DNA of 64,000 nucleotides from Blastomonas aquatica. Its GTDB lineage: Bacteria; Pseudomonadota; Alphaproteobacteria; Sphingomonadales; Sphingomonadaceae. Positions within the stretch are counted from its first letter, which is position 1, and the number at the start of each line of letters is the position of its first letter. The DNA is taken from the NCBI RefSeq assembly GCF_014639875.1, contig NZ_BMGD01000003.1:766170-830169 (forward strand), given 5' to 3'. Of the stretch, positions 9,192 to 18,831 are shown piece after piece. The translations under genes were made by a program, and so were the position numbers. The notes beneath the pieces are model-generated. The model did no database searches. It was not told the DNA's origin and worked only from the letters and a program-made list of their open reading frames with translations.

Positions 9192-9635
9192 ATGGCAATG
9201 AGTGGCGGCAGCGATGATGGCGAGCCGATGATGGAAATGAACACGACGCCGTTGATCGACGTCATGCTCGTTCTCCTCATCATGTTCATCATCACCATTC
9301 CGGTACAGACCCACGCGGTCAAGATTGACCTGCCGGTCGACAGCCCGACACCTCCCGAAGTGGTGATCGAGCCGGTCAAGAACAAACTGACGGTTGATGT
9401 CAACGATACCCTGGCCTGGAATGGCACGCCGGTGTCGCAGTCTCAGCTGGCTGGGATCCTCGCGCAGACGCGCAATATGGAGCCTGAGCCTGAGCTGCAG
9501 TTTCAGCCCGATGCGCGTGCACGGTACCAGATCGTCGATGAAGTTCTGGTCGTCATCAAGCGCAGCGGCGTGACGAAGCTAGGCTTCGTCGGTAACGAGC
9601 AGTACGGCACGTTCCAGAAGGCTGCGGCGAACTGA
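9192..9635 (+). CDS. exbD: ExbD/TolR-family protein, short form
   Basis: Second ExbD-type subunit, 147 residues, with the same M-A-M-S start and the signature M-N-T-T-P-L-I-D-V-M-L-V-L-L-I-M-F-I-I containing the conserved membrane aspartate. The periplasmic domain has the usual size and ends with R-S-G-V-T-K-L-G-F-V-G-N. A tandem pair of exbD genes behind tonB-exbB is common in sphingomonads and xanthomonads; in Xanthomonas a second exbD is needed only for some substrates, so specialised roles are plausible here but not shown. It closes the operon, followed within 40 bp by a strong terminator. Confidence 0.93.
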   Translation: MAMSGGSDDGEPMMEMNTTPLIDVMLVLLIMFIITIPVQTHAVKIDLPVDSPTPPEVVIEPVKNKLTVDVNDTLAWNGTPVSQSQLAGILAQTRNMEPEPELQFQPDARARYQIVDEVLVVIKRSGVTKLGFVGNEQYGTFQKAAAN

Positions 9636-9666
9636 TCAGTCAGCTCCGTCGTATTCGAGAGACATC

Positions 9667-9702
9667 AAAAAGGGCGGCGTAGCGATACGCCGCCCTTTTT
9701 TG
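9667..9702 (+). terminator. Rho-independent terminator of the tonB-exb operon
   Basis: A perfect ten-base stem (AGGGCGGCGT with ACGCCGCCCT) around a six-base loop, followed by TTTTTTGTG and preceded by AAAA, so it could also act on the opposite strand for the convergent gene ending at 9715. Confidence 0.92.
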
Positions 9703-9714
9703 TGTTCCTGTGGT

Positions 9715-11043
9715 TCAGGCGTTGCGCTGACGATCCGAAAGCTGACGCAGGGTGGTCAGGGCGTCCCGGAGCGCAGCGTCCATATCGTCATCGGCTGCGG
9801 TGTCGGGCGCTTGGGTCAGATTGGTTGCAGCAACGTCCGAGATGGATTGGCCAATACGAGCATCGGTCTGCTCGGAGAAGGTATCTGTAAACGCATTCTC
9901 GGCAGGTGAGTCTTCCCAAGGCGACGCATCGACCGAATGTGGGCTGGCTATAACGTCCGCGCTGATAGTGCGCTCGCGGCTGGTAGCCTCACCCTGAGCA
10001 TCGATGGCAGGGTCGCTGACCCGGAAGCGAAGGGGGGAACGAGCGTCAGCGTCGCTGGCAGGAGCGTTCGTCATCGGAATGACCCGGCGTTCAGGCGCTA
10101 TCTCCTGCGTGCGATCGGCGGTCTGCGCGCTCGCCAAGTTCCTGCGCCGCGCGAGCCCGGTTTCGAGGCGGTCAAGCAGCGTAGGAATATCGAGATGGCT
10201 AAAATCGGTGGCTTGGGTTGGTCGTGACGCGGCATCCTGTTGTGCTGGTGCACTCATCGTACGCGCGTCGTCGAATGTCTCCGGAACGTGCTCAAAGGCG
10301 ACGGCTTCCGGTTCTGACTCAGGAAACCTTGCTTCGGTCACGCGCTGCGCAAAACGAAGCGAGGGCACGGCTGCGGTTTCGTTCAGCGCGAACGTCATCC
10401 CGGCGTCCAGTGCGAGCGGCTCGTCTTCGGCAGCGATTATCCCGGATTCGGTCAGCGGGGCAGGGTCAGTTAGAGGCGGCAGCCTATCCAGCGGTGCGCC
10501 CAGATCGCTGCTCGCCATGATCGGCGCGCGGACAGGTGCATCGGGATGCTGGTCGCCGTTTCGGATCCTGAGCCGGCTTAGGTCGGCAAATTCTGTGATC
10601 TCGCCTTCGGATACCTCTGCCTTGCCGAAACGCAATGTGCGCAGCCAGCCGGCAAGCCGCGACCCCTTCGAGCCGGTTGAGGCAGTATCGGCCATTGCAC
10701 CTGCATCGTTGGGCACCTGTTGGTTCTTTACGACCGTTTCAAATCCCATCGTCTCTGTCTCCCCGCGCGGCAGCAGCGCCAGCAGCGCTCCTGCAGTCAA
10801 TGCTCCAATTCCGGCGCCAAGCGCCAGCCGGGCGGTATTTCCCAGCGGCGGCGCCGCAGCGGGAAGCAATTCGGCGATACCATAGGCGGTGACAAAGCCT
10901 TCGATCGCATTCATCGGAATGAAGCTGCTGCCAACAGCTGCAGCCACCCCGCCGCCGATCGCGATCGCGGTCGGATAACGCACAGCTGCAGGGGTTTCGG
11001 CGAGGTTGTCGCCTTGATCCTGTTGGTGGTGGGTGTCAGTCAT
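9715..11043 (-). CDS. Hypothetical membrane-anchored protein
   Basis: Unrecognised 442-residue protein. The N-terminal 100 residues carry two hydrophobic, glycine/alanine-rich stretches (T-A-I-A-I-G-G-G-V-A-A-A-V-G and A-L-G-A-G-I-G-A-L-T-A-G-A-L-L-A-L-L-P) that look like membrane helices; the remaining 340 residues are acidic, low in hydrophobics and probably largely disordered. Two short helical pieces stand out near the C-terminus, D-I-P-T-L-L-D-R-L-E-T-G-L-A-R-R-R and L-R-D-A-L-T-T-L-R-Q-L-S-D-R-Q. It lies just downstream of, and on the same strand as, the exosortase-type glycosyltransferase (29 bp), so a role in exopolysaccharide assembly is a guess from context only. Confidence 0.8.
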   Translation of the reverse strand: MTDTHHQQDQGDNLAETPAAVRYPTAIAIGGGVAAAVGSSFIPMNAIEGFVTAYGIAELLPAAAPPLGNTARLALGAGIGALTAGALLALLPRGETETMGFETVVKNQQVPNDAGAMADTASTGSKGSRLAGWLRTLRFGKAEVSEGEITEFADLSRLRIRNGDQHPDAPVRAPIMASSDLGAPLDRLPPLTDPAPLTESGIIAAEDEPLALDAGMTFALNETAAVPSLRFAQRVTEARFPESEPEAVAFEHVPETFDDARTMSAPAQQDAASRPTQATDFSHLDIPTLLDRLETGLARRRNLASAQTADRTQEIAPERRVIPMTNAPASDADARSPLRFRVSDPAIDAQGEATSRERTISADVIASPHSVDASPWEDSPAENAFTDTFSEQTDARIGQSISDVAATNLTQAPDTAADDDMDAALRDALTTLRQLSDRQRNA

Positions 11044-11072
11044 CGTGTTCGAACCTGTGGCTGCGCGGCGGA

Positions 11073-12320
11073 TCAGGCTGCGTTGAAAACGCGCCTGATC
11101 GCCTGATGATCTAGCATGTGCTGGTAAACGGGTTGATAACGTTCGACATTGCGCGCCCAGTTGCGTTCCTCGGCAACGAACATGCGGGCCGCCTCTCGCC
11201 GTGCATCCCAGATATCGCGAGCGCCGGCCAGATCTGCAAGCGCCTTGGCTATCGCTGCCGGGTCGTCGGCGGCGAACAAGGTGCCGGTCACGCCATCGGT
11301 GATCAGTTCGCGGTGCCCGCCGACATCGGAAGCTGCCACTAGCCGCCCCTGAGCCATCGCCTCGAGCGGCTTGAGCGGCGTCACGGTTTCGGTGAGCCGC
11401 ATGGCCTTGCGCGGATAGGCAAGGATATCGATCAGGCTGTAATACTGCTCGACCTCATGGTGCGGCACCCGTCCGGCAAAGCGGATCGCATGTGCTGCGG
11501 TCGATTCAGCGGCCTGCGCGCGAAGCGCATCTTCAGCCGGGCCACCACCCACCAGCAAAAACCGGATGTCGGGGTTGCGTTCGAGCAGCATCGGCATCGC
11601 GGCGATCAGATCATCAAGCCCCTCATACGGGTAAAAGCTGCCGATAAAGCCGATTACCGTCTTGCCGGTGAGACCCAGCGCTTCTGCACGCGCCGCGTCT
11701 GGAGGCACCGGAGTGCCGAACATTTCCATATCGACGCCGTTGGGCGAGACTATGATCTTGTCGGCTGCAAAGCCGCGCGCGATCAGGTCCGCGCGCAGGC
11801 CATCACAGATCACGGCGACCGCATCTGCGCCCGCCACCGCGCGGTTCTCCATCTGCCGGGTCAGCCAGTATTTGGGCGATCCTTGCGTTCCGGTGCCGTT
11901 GCCAACCGCTGCATCCTCCCAGAATGCGCGGATTTCGTAAAGCACCGGAAGCCCAAGCTTGCGCCCGACACGCAGAGCGGCGAGCCCATTGAGGGCGGGG
12001 GAATGCGCGTGCAGAATATCAGGCTTCCAGATTGCGCAGGTCGCTTGCGTGGCGCGTGCGAGCGCCGCGATATCGCGCCATTCGCGCAGGCCCGGCGGAC
12101 CCGATACGGTTTCCATTGTGCGGTGAAAGGTCAGGCCATCATGCACCTCGACCGCGTCCACCACGGCGCCTCCGGGCAGCGATGCCTGGTGGCGGATGCT
12201 GGTGACGCCGCGGACATCGAGCCCCGCGCGTTGCTGCGCGGTCATGATCGCTCGCGTGCGAAACGCATAGCCGCTGTGCAGCGGCAGGCTGTGGTCGAGA
12301 ATATGAAGGATCCGGGTCAT
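11073..12320 (-). CDS. Glycosyltransferase, exosortase A system-associated
   Basis: Family 4-type glycosyltransferase, GT-B fold, predicted to transfer a sugar from a nucleotide donor during exopolysaccharide synthesis. The opening M-T-R-I-L-H-I-L-D-H-S-L-P-L-H-S-G-Y and R-T-R-A-I are the hallmark of the Daro_2409-like group found with exosortase-A (PEP-CTERM) systems. The C-terminal donor site is seen in V-I-G-F-I-G-S-F-Y-P-Y-E-G-L and K-P-L-E-A-M-A-Q-G. The ATG at 12320 is used; an upstream TTG would add three residues. Length 415 residues, normal for the family. It is divergent from the O-glycosylation ligase of the same system, 122 bp from its leader peptide gene. Confidence 0.92.
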   Translation of the reverse strand: MTRILHILDHSLPLHSGYAFRTRAIMTAQQRAGLDVRGVTSIRHQASLPGGAVVDAVEVHDGLTFHRTMETVSGPPGLREWRDIAALARATQATCAIWKPDILHAHSPALNGLAALRVGRKLGLPVLYEIRAFWEDAAVGNGTGTQGSPKYWLTRQMENRAVAGADAVAVICDGLRADLIARGFAADKIIVSPNGVDMEMFGTPVPPDAARAEALGLTGKTVIGFIGSFYPYEGLDDLIAAMPMLLERNPDIRFLLVGGGPAEDALRAQAAESTAAHAIRFAGRVPHHEVEQYYSLIDILAYPRKAMRLTETVTPLKPLEAMAQGRLVAASDVGGHRELITDGVTGTLFAADDPAAIAKALADLAGARDIWDARREAARMFVAEERNWARNVERYQPVYQHMLDHQAIRRVFNAA

Positions 12321-12442
12321 TGCCGCCAAACCTATGGCGCAAAAGGTTTAACGCCGCGTCAACCCATTGCAGTTATGGCTTTAGACTTGGAAGCGCCCGG
12401 TGCATAGTCGCAGGTGCCAAAGGGGCTACAGGACCGCAACAA

Positions 12443-12616
12443 ATGGTCGATAATTTTGCCATTGCGGTCTCCCATCTGCTTGTCGCGATCGCGATCTGGC
12501 GTCTCGCCTGGCGCGCCGACCTTGATCACGAAGACCCCCCGGCAGGCGACGGTTCCGGGACCGACTTCTTCCGCCGCGCGCCGCGCCCGACCAAAAAGGG
12601 GGATCACGATGCGTGA
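12443..12616 (+). CDS. Small single-helix membrane peptide before the O-ligase
   Basis: A 57-residue frame with one clear membrane helix near the N-terminus (F-A-I-A-V-S-H-L-L-V-A-I-A-I-W-R-L) and a polar, charged tail ending K-K-G-D-H-D-A. Its stop codon lies inside the start region of the downstream ligase (8-base overlap), an arrangement typical of translational coupling. An AGGA lies about eight bases before the ATG. I do not recognise the family; the position suggests a small partner of the polysaccharide ligase. Confidence 0.6.
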   Translation: MVDNFAIAVSHLLVAIAIWRLAWRADLDHEDPPAGDGSGTDFFRRAPRPTKKGDHDA

Positions 12617-13967
12617 TCTTGCCTTTGTCGGTTTTCTGATGGCGTTCCTGGCGATGGGCTTCAAGCGGCCGTTCATCTTTGTGCTGGCTTATGCCTATGT
12701 TGATATCGTCGCGCCGCAGCGGCTGAGCTATTGGATGCTCAATACGGTTCCGATCTCGCTGATCGTGTTCGGATTGGCGTTCCTCGGTTGGCTCATCGCC
12801 GATGATAAGCGCGACATGAGGGTGTCCTTTCGCCAGGGTGTCATGGCACTGCTGCTTGTCTATTGCGCCTATACCACCAGTGTTGCCGACTTTCCGGTCG
12901 AGGCAGAGGGCAAATGGGATTGGGTATGGAAGGCGCTGGTGTTTGCGATGTTCCTGCCGCTGACTCTGCGTACCAAGTTGCGGATCGAGGCGCTCGGGCT
13001 ATTGATGGTGCTGTGTGCATGCTCGATCATCATCACCGGTGGTATCAAGACGCTTGTTTCGGGCGGCGGCTATGGGGTGATGCGGCTGCTGATCGATGAC
13101 AACAGCGGATTGTACGAAGGGTCGATCATCTCGACCGTGGCGATCTGCATCGTACCGTTGATCTGGTGGCTGGCAAAGTTTGGTACGGTGTTTCCGCCCG
13201 ACTGGAAGGTGAGGGGCTTTGCCTATGCGCTTATCCTGGCGTGTCTGCTGATTCCGGTGGGCACACAGGCGCGCACCGGGCTGGTGTGCATCGGCGTGCT
13301 GGCGGTGCTGATGCTGCGTTTTGTCCGCTATCGCTTTGTGTATGCCGGGCTGCTCGCCGCGGCGGCGGTGCTGGCGATCCCGTTCCTGCCGCAAAGCTTC
13401 ACCAATCGCATGGCGACGATCGGCGAGTACCAGTCGGACCAGTCGGCTTCCACACGCGTCGCGGTCTGGGCGTGGACCTGGCAATATGTCCAGTCGAACC
13501 CGATGGGGGGGGGCTTCGAGGCGTATCTTCAGAACAGGGTGAAGTTCGACACGGTCGCAGCAACGGGCGATGGCCCCAACACCCAGATCGAAAAACAGGA
13601 AGTCACAGATGCCGGCCGAGCTTATCACTCGAGCTATTTCGAGATGCTCGGCGAACAGGGATTCCCGGGCCTGGTCATGTGGCTGATCATCCATTTGGGC
13701 GGGATCTGGCGGATGGAAGTGGTGCAACGGATGTACCGCAAGCGCAACCGCCCAGACGAGGACTGGGTGGTGCCGCTGGCGCTGGCGTTGCAGAACGGAC
13801 AGATCATCTACATGGTCGGCTCGTTGTTCGTCGGGATCGCCTTCCAGCCGTTCATCTATATGCTGATCGCGCTGCAGATCGGGCTCGACACCTATCTGGC
13901 GCGTCGTCGCAAGGAGGCCACTCGTCGTCCACTTGCCCCGCATGGAGCGGCGCGACGGGTTGCGTGA
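12609..13967 (+). CDS. Putative O-glycosylation ligase, exosortase A system-associated
   Basis: Polytopic inner-membrane protein of the Wzy/WaaL (O-antigen ligase) superfamily, 452 residues with about ten membrane helices. The start M-R-D-L-A-F-V-G-F-L and the segments G-F-K-R-P-F-I-F-V-L-A-Y-A-Y-V-D-I-V-A-P-Q-R and T-Q-A-R-T-G-L match the ligase subgroup that accompanies exosortase A. A periplasmic loop at about 270-360 carries S-T-R-V-A-V-W-A-W and the motif H-S-S-Y-F-E-M-L-G-E-Q-G-F-P-G, the conserved histidine/glutamate region of these ligases. It is expected to join or transfer a polysaccharide chain in the periplasm. Only this ligase and the divergent glycosyltransferase of the system are in the window; the exosortase itself is not. 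Confidence 0.9.
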   Translation: MRDLAFVGFLMAFLAMGFKRPFIFVLAYAYVDIVAPQRLSYWMLNTVPISLIVFGLAFLGWLIADDKRDMRVSFRQGVMALLLVYCAYTTSVADFPVEAEGKWDWVWKALVFAMFLPLTLRTKLRIEALGLLMVLCACSIIITGGIKTLVSGGGYGVMRLLIDDNSGLYEGSIISTVAICIVPLIWWLAKFGTVFPPDWKVRGFAYALILACLLIPVGTQARTGLVCIGVLAVLMLRFVRYRFVYAGLLAAAAVLAIPFLPQSFTNRMATIGEYQSDQSASTRVAVWAWTWQYVQSNPMGGGFEAYLQNRVKFDTVAATGDGPNTQIEKQEVTDAGRAYHSSYFEMLGEQGFPGLVMWLIIHLGGIWRMEVVQRMYRKRNRPDEDWVVPLALALQNGQIIYMVGSLFVGIAFQPFIYMLIALQIGLDTYLARRRKEATRRPLAPHGAARRVA

Positions 13968-13994
13968 TCGCGACCGGCGCTCTAATTGCCGGAT

Positions 13995-15185
13995 ATGTCG
14001 ACAAAACCTGCCGCTGATGATGTGTCAGCTCTCCCCACACCGATTACTGCCGAAAATGCCCAGGAGCGGCTGACGGGCCTGTGGGTCTGGGTCAGTGCCC
14101 ATGCTCTGGAGATCGCCATCGCGGCGGGGATCGGCACTGCGATCTATATCGCGCTGGCATTTCTGCAACGCAGGGCGCGGATCTACGCCGACCGGCAAGA
14201 TGACCGTCTCGCGCTGACGACGATCATCGCGCGAACCTTGTCGAAGACCAAGCATTATTTCGTCCTGATGGTTGCGGTGAGGCTGGTGGTCGGTTTTTCC
14301 GAGGCGCCGCTGGGCATCGTCCAGGTGGTCAACTTCCTGTTCACCGTCGCGGCGGTGTTCCAGTGCGCTATTTGGGCGCGCGAGATCATCCTCGGAATGA
14401 TCGAACGTCGCGCCACCGGCAGCGAGGATGCCGGCGGCGAAACGCTCGCCAACGCGATGTCGCTGATCAAGCTGCTGGTCAGCGTCGTTCTGTTTGCGAT
14501 CGCCTCGATCATGGTGCTCGACAATCTCGGGGTGAACGTCAACGGTCTGATCGCCGGTCTCGGGATCGGCGGCATCGCCATCGGTCTTGCCGCGCAAGGC
14601 ATTTTCTCGGACCTGTTTGCCGCGCTCTCGATCATCTTCGACAAGCCGTTCAAGCGTGGCGAGACGATCGCATTCGACAACACCACCGCGACGGTTGAAA
14701 AGATCGGCCTGAAAAGCGCCCGATTGCGTTCGGTCTTTGGCGAGGAGGTGATCATCTCGAACACCAACCTGCTTGGCAAGGAAATCATCAATTATACAAG
14801 GCTCAACCGTCGCCGTACCCGTTATGCGATTGGCCTGATCTACCAGACGCCGCCTGCGCGCGTACGCCTGGTGCCCGCGATGCTCCAGGAGATCGTCGAG
14901 CAATCGGGCGGGGTGTTCGTGCGCTGCGGCTTTGTCGGGTTTGGTGCGAGTTCGATCGACCTGAATCTCGAATTCGACGTGATGAGCAGTGACTTTGAGC
15001 ATGTCTTTCAGACGCGCCACACCATCGGACTTGCGATCCTCGAACGGTTCAATGCCGAGGGCCTGGAATTTGCCTATCCGACGCAGACCACCTTCACGTC
15101 TGCGCCTGACGGCACCATGATCATGCCCTATCCCGAAAAAGGCTACCCCATCCCCGTGACCGATGATCGAAGACCGGACAGCTGA
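13995..15185 (+). CDS. Mechanosensitive ion channel (MscS family)
   Basis: Small-conductance mechanosensitive channel that releases solutes on osmotic downshock. The 396-residue product has several N-terminal membrane helices, then the pore-lining helix L-I-A-G-L-G-I-G-G-I-A-I-G-L-A-A-Q (about 185-200), which is the classic MscS signature, followed by the beta domain (R-G-E-T-I-A-F-D-N-T-T-A-T-V-E-K-I-G-L) and a cytoplasmic vestibule. An upstream in-frame TTG at 13986 would add three residues; the ATG is preferred though no strong ribosome site is seen. It starts 27 bp after the ligase gene but is probably unrelated in function. Confidence 0.93.
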   Translation: MSTKPAADDVSALPTPITAENAQERLTGLWVWVSAHALEIAIAAGIGTAIYIALAFLQRRARIYADRQDDRLALTTIIARTLSKTKHYFVLMVAVRLVVGFSEAPLGIVQVVNFLFTVAAVFQCAIWAREIILGMIERRATGSEDAGGETLANAMSLIKLLVSVVLFAIASIMVLDNLGVNVNGLIAGLGIGGIAIGLAAQGIFSDLFAALSIIFDKPFKRGETIAFDNTTATVEKIGLKSARLRSVFGEEVIISNTNLLGKEIINYTRLNRRRTRYAIGLIYQTPPARVRLVPAMLQEIVEQSGGVFVRCGFVGFGASSIDLNLEFDVMSSDFEHVFQTRHTIGLAILERFNAEGLEFAYPTQTTFTSAPDGTMIMPYPEKGYPIPVTDDRRPDS

Positions 15186-15357
15186 GTCGGGGGGCCTGCT
15201 TCCCTTTCCGTTTGCGTCAAGTGCGGCGCGTGGCGCAGATGCCGTAGCGGCGTGCAATCTGGCCTTGTGTCAGTAGTGCAAAAGCGCCAAAAGACGCGCA
15301 TTCCAAGCGACGGTGCGATCTAAACATCACCGCCGCAGCATCGACAGGAGAGCGAGA

Positions 15358-15816
15358 ATGAGCGCAATTTCCCCGCAGGAAATGAAGGACATGGTGGGTC
15401 AGGCCCTGGGTACGTCGGAATGGCTCCTCGTGGATCAGGAGATGATCAACAAGTTCGCCGACGCCACGGGCGACCACCAGTTCATCCACGTCAACGAGGA
15501 AATGGCCAAGATGACGCCGTTTGGCGGAACCATCGCGCACGGTTTCCTCACGCTATCGCTTTTCCCGGTGATGATGGCCAAGTCCGATTGCCCCCGCGTC
15601 GAGGGCGTCAAGATGGGCGTCAATTATGGTGGCAACAAGGTCCGCTTCCTGGCGCCCGTTCGCTCGGGCAAGAAGGTGCGCGGCCACTTCAAACTGCTCG
15701 AGCTCGAGGAAAAGCGCCCCGGCCAGTGGCAGCAGACGCTCGAGTTCAGCGTCGAGATCGAGGGTGAAGACAAGCCCGCTTTGATGGCCGAATGGATCAG
15801 CCAGTTTTTCGTATGA
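15358..15816 (+). CDS. MaoC-like (R)-specific enoyl-CoA hydratase
   Basis: Single hot-dog domain hydratase, 152 residues, that adds water to trans-2-enoyl-CoA. The hydratase-2 motif is complete: F-A-D-A-T-G-D-H-Q-F-I-H-V-N with catalytic D39 and H44, then T-P-F-G-G-T-I-A-H-G-F-L-T-L-S-L. A GAGAGCGAG lies just before the ATG. It precedes the thiolase gene by 51 bp, suggesting joint work in fatty acid breakdown or supply of hydroxyacyl-CoA to polyhydroxyalkanoate, which fits the PHA depolymerase gene 3 kb downstream; that link is inferred. Confidence 0.93.
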   Translation: MSAISPQEMKDMVGQALGTSEWLLVDQEMINKFADATGDHQFIHVNEEMAKMTPFGGTIAHGFLTLSLFPVMMAKSDCPRVEGVKMGVNYGGNKVRFLAPVRSGKKVRGHFKLLELEEKRPGQWQQTLEFSVEIEGEDKPALMAEWISQFFV

Positions 15817-15867
15817 CCCAGACCGGCCCGCGGACAACACCGCGTGGCCTTACCGAGGAGAATATCC

Positions 15868-17043
<1,176 letters not shown>

Positions 17044-17068
17044 GTCCATACTGACAGACAAAACAGAC

Positions 17069-17104
17069 ACCCCGTCGCAGCCATGGTGCTGCGGTGGGGT
17101 TTTT
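17069..17104 (+). terminator. Rho-independent terminator after the thiolase gene
   Basis: Thirteen-base stem (ACCCCGTCGCAGC with GCTGCGGTGGGGT, two non-Watson-Crick positions), six-base loop, then five T residues. Confidence 0.82.
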
Positions 17105-17184
17105 GTTGCGTGATGCATCCTTCGGTTCTGGAACGAGATCCCGGTCAGGTCGTACATCCTGTATCACTTACAGGAGCTTATCGC

Positions 17185-17685
17185 ATGTCCGATCTCGCAA
17201 CACAGTCCGACACCCATGAGGCGCTCGACGCTTTCTGGAGCGCGCTCGAATCAAGCCCCTTCCTGATGCTGGGGCTTCCGTCGCAGAACGCTCACAGCAT
17301 GCCGATGACCGCGCAGTTCGATGGTCACCATGGCCCGATCTGGTTTTTCGGTTCGCGCTCGAGCCGGCTTGCCGAGGGGCTTGCCTCGTCCAATGATGCG
17401 ATGGCGCAGTATGTCGGAGAAGGGCACAACATATTTGCCTGCATTTCCGGGATGCTGACGGTGGACAACAACCCGGCGATCATCGACAAATTCTGGTCCA
17501 ATACGGTCGAGGCTTGGTACCCACAGGGCAAGTCCGATCCAGATCTCGTCATGCTACGCTTCGATCCCAACAATATCGAAATCTGGCAAGCCGATATGTC
17601 TCTCGTCGGCAAGATCAAGATGATGTTCGGTGGAACGATGAATTCGGCCGATCTTGAAGGCAAGCACGTCGAAACCGCGCTTTAA
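17185..17685 (+). CDS. Pyridoxamine 5'-phosphate oxidase-family / general stress protein 26-like
   Basis: Small flavin-binding split-barrel protein, 166 residues, of the group annotated as general stress protein 26. Seen: S-S-P-F-L-M-L-G, the P-M-T-A-Q-F-D strand, G-P-I-W-F-F-G-S-R-S-S-R, Y-V-G-E-G-H-N-I-F-A-C-I-S-G and V-E-A-W-Y-P-Q-G-K-S-D-P-D-L, all typical of this group. True pyridoxal-phosphate synthesis is unlikely; members bind flavin and act in stress by an unknown reaction. The ATG at 17185 has CAGGAG nine bases upstream. It stands alone between two terminators. Confidence 0.88.
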   Translation: MSDLATQSDTHEALDAFWSALESSPFLMLGLPSQNAHSMPMTAQFDGHHGPIWFFGSRSSRLAEGLASSNDAMAQYVGEGHNIFACISGMLTVDNNPAIIDKFWSNTVEAWYPQGKSDPDLVMLRFDPNNIEIWQADMSLVGKIKMMFGGTMNSADLEGKHVETAL

Positions 17686-17718
17686 CGGATAATCAGCGTC
17701 CAGACACACGCACATTCT

Positions 17719-17752
17719 GGGGCGGGATCAGGATCGATCCCGCCCCTTTTTT
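17719..17752. terminator. Terminator between convergent genes
   Basis: Perfect eleven-base stem (GGGGCGGGATC with GATCCCGCCCC), six-base loop and six T residues on the plus strand. Serves the stress-protein gene and may also stop the convergent epimerase transcript. Confidence 0.9.
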
Positions 17753-17778
17753 CAGCGTTCACACTCCAGCCGAAGCGC

Positions 17779-18750
17779 TCAGCGGGGAAGGCTGATCTTG
17801 CCGCCTTCGAACCGGAAACCGCCGATGCGGTCGTCGGCCAGCAATGCCGGTCCATCGAGATCCACCCAGTCGGCCGTTTGCGCCAGATGAAACGCCGGGT
17901 GAATACCGAGGCTCGACGACAGCATGCAGCCAACCATAGTCTTCAATCCACGGGCCTTGGCAGCTTCGCTCAACCTGAGTGCCTCGGTGAGTCCCCCGGC
18001 CTTGTCCAGTTTGATGTTCACGGCTTGAAACCGCGACGCGATCCGCTCGATATCCTCGGCGACATGGCAGCTTTCATCCGCGCAGAGCGGCAGCGATGAC
18101 ATGACGCCTTCAAGGTTGTCTTCCAGCCCTGCCGCCACCGGTTGTTCGATCAATTCGACCCCCAGTATCTTGAGCTCTGATGTCATCTCTTCGATGTCAA
18201 TGTCGCCCCAGGCTTCGTTGGCATCGATGATCAGGCGCGCATCGGGTGCACCAAGCCGGACCGCCGTCACCCGCTCAAGGTCGGCTTCGCCGTCCATTTT
18301 CAGCTTGAGCAGAGGATAGCCCTTGGCTGCAGCCGACTTGGCATCTGCCTGCATCGTCGCGGGGTCGTTAAGTGAAATCGTGTAAGCGGTGACCAGCGGT
18401 TCAGGCTCGGGCAGTCCCGCCAGCTTCCACAGGGGCGTGCCCGTCATTCGCACTTCGAGGTCCCACAACGCGGCATCGAGCGCGTTGCGGGCGGCACCCT
18501 CCATCATCGTCTGCAGCAGGTCTTCGCGGGTCAGCGGACGGTTCTGGCTGGCGCGGGTTTCGATGGCGTCGGCGCACAGCTCTGCGGTCTCGCCCTCATA
18601 ATAGATCGGTGTACCTTCGCCGCGTCCCACGAGCGTGCCATCGGTCACTTCGCAGTAGACGACATCGACCTCGGTTTTGGCACCGCGGCTGATAATGAAG
18701 CTACCATCGACGGCAAAGCGTTCCACGCGAACGGTTTTGAGAGTAATCAT
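17779..18750 (-). CDS. dgcA: Dipeptide epimerase / N-acetyl-D-glutamate racemase-like (enolase superfamily)
   Basis: Muconate-lactonizing-type enolase superfamily enzyme of 323 residues. Most relatives epimerise L-Ala-D/L-Glu released from peptidoglycan; the DgcA group racemises N-acetyl-D-glutamate. Seen: a capping domain (1-120, with R-N-A-L-D-A-A-L-W-D-L-E), the barrel lysine motif L-K-L-K-M-D, metal-binding I-I-D-A-N-E-A-W, I-E-Q-P-V, L-C-A-D-E-S-C and the second catalytic lysine in N-I-K-L-D-K-A-G-G. The D-x-D near the C-terminus (V-D-L-D-G-P) specific to dipeptide epimerases is present. Substrate choice between the two options is not decidable here. Confidence 0.88.
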   Translation of the reverse strand: MITLKTVRVERFAVDGSFIISRGAKTEVDVVYCEVTDGTLVGRGEGTPIYYEGETAELCADAIETRASQNRPLTREDLLQTMMEGAARNALDAALWDLEVRMTGTPLWKLAGLPEPEPLVTAYTISLNDPATMQADAKSAAAKGYPLLKLKMDGEADLERVTAVRLGAPDARLIIDANEAWGDIDIEEMTSELKILGVELIEQPVAAGLEDNLEGVMSSLPLCADESCHVAEDIERIASRFQAVNIKLDKAGGLTEALRLSEAAKARGLKTMVGCMLSSSLGIHPAFHLAQTADWVDLDGPALLADDRIGGFRFEGGKISLPR

Positions 18751-18774
18751 GCGCGCCCACTAAGCGGCAAGGCA

Positions 18775-18810
18775 AGGGGCGGCAAGGCAGAAATGCCCGG
18801 TGCCGCCCCT
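18775..18810 (-). terminator. Hairpin downstream of the PHA depolymerase gene
   Basis: Perfect ten-base inverted repeat (AGGGGCGGCA with TGCCGCCCCT) with a sixteen-base loop, located just after the depolymerase stop on the minus strand. No T-run follows, so termination strength is uncertain. Confidence 0.45.
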
Positions 18811-18831
18811 CTGATCGGTTCAGGTGCACGG

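Noticed and set aside
14025..15257. 410-codon minus-strand frame over the MscS gene
   Set aside because: Antisense to a complete MscS channel with its pore signature.
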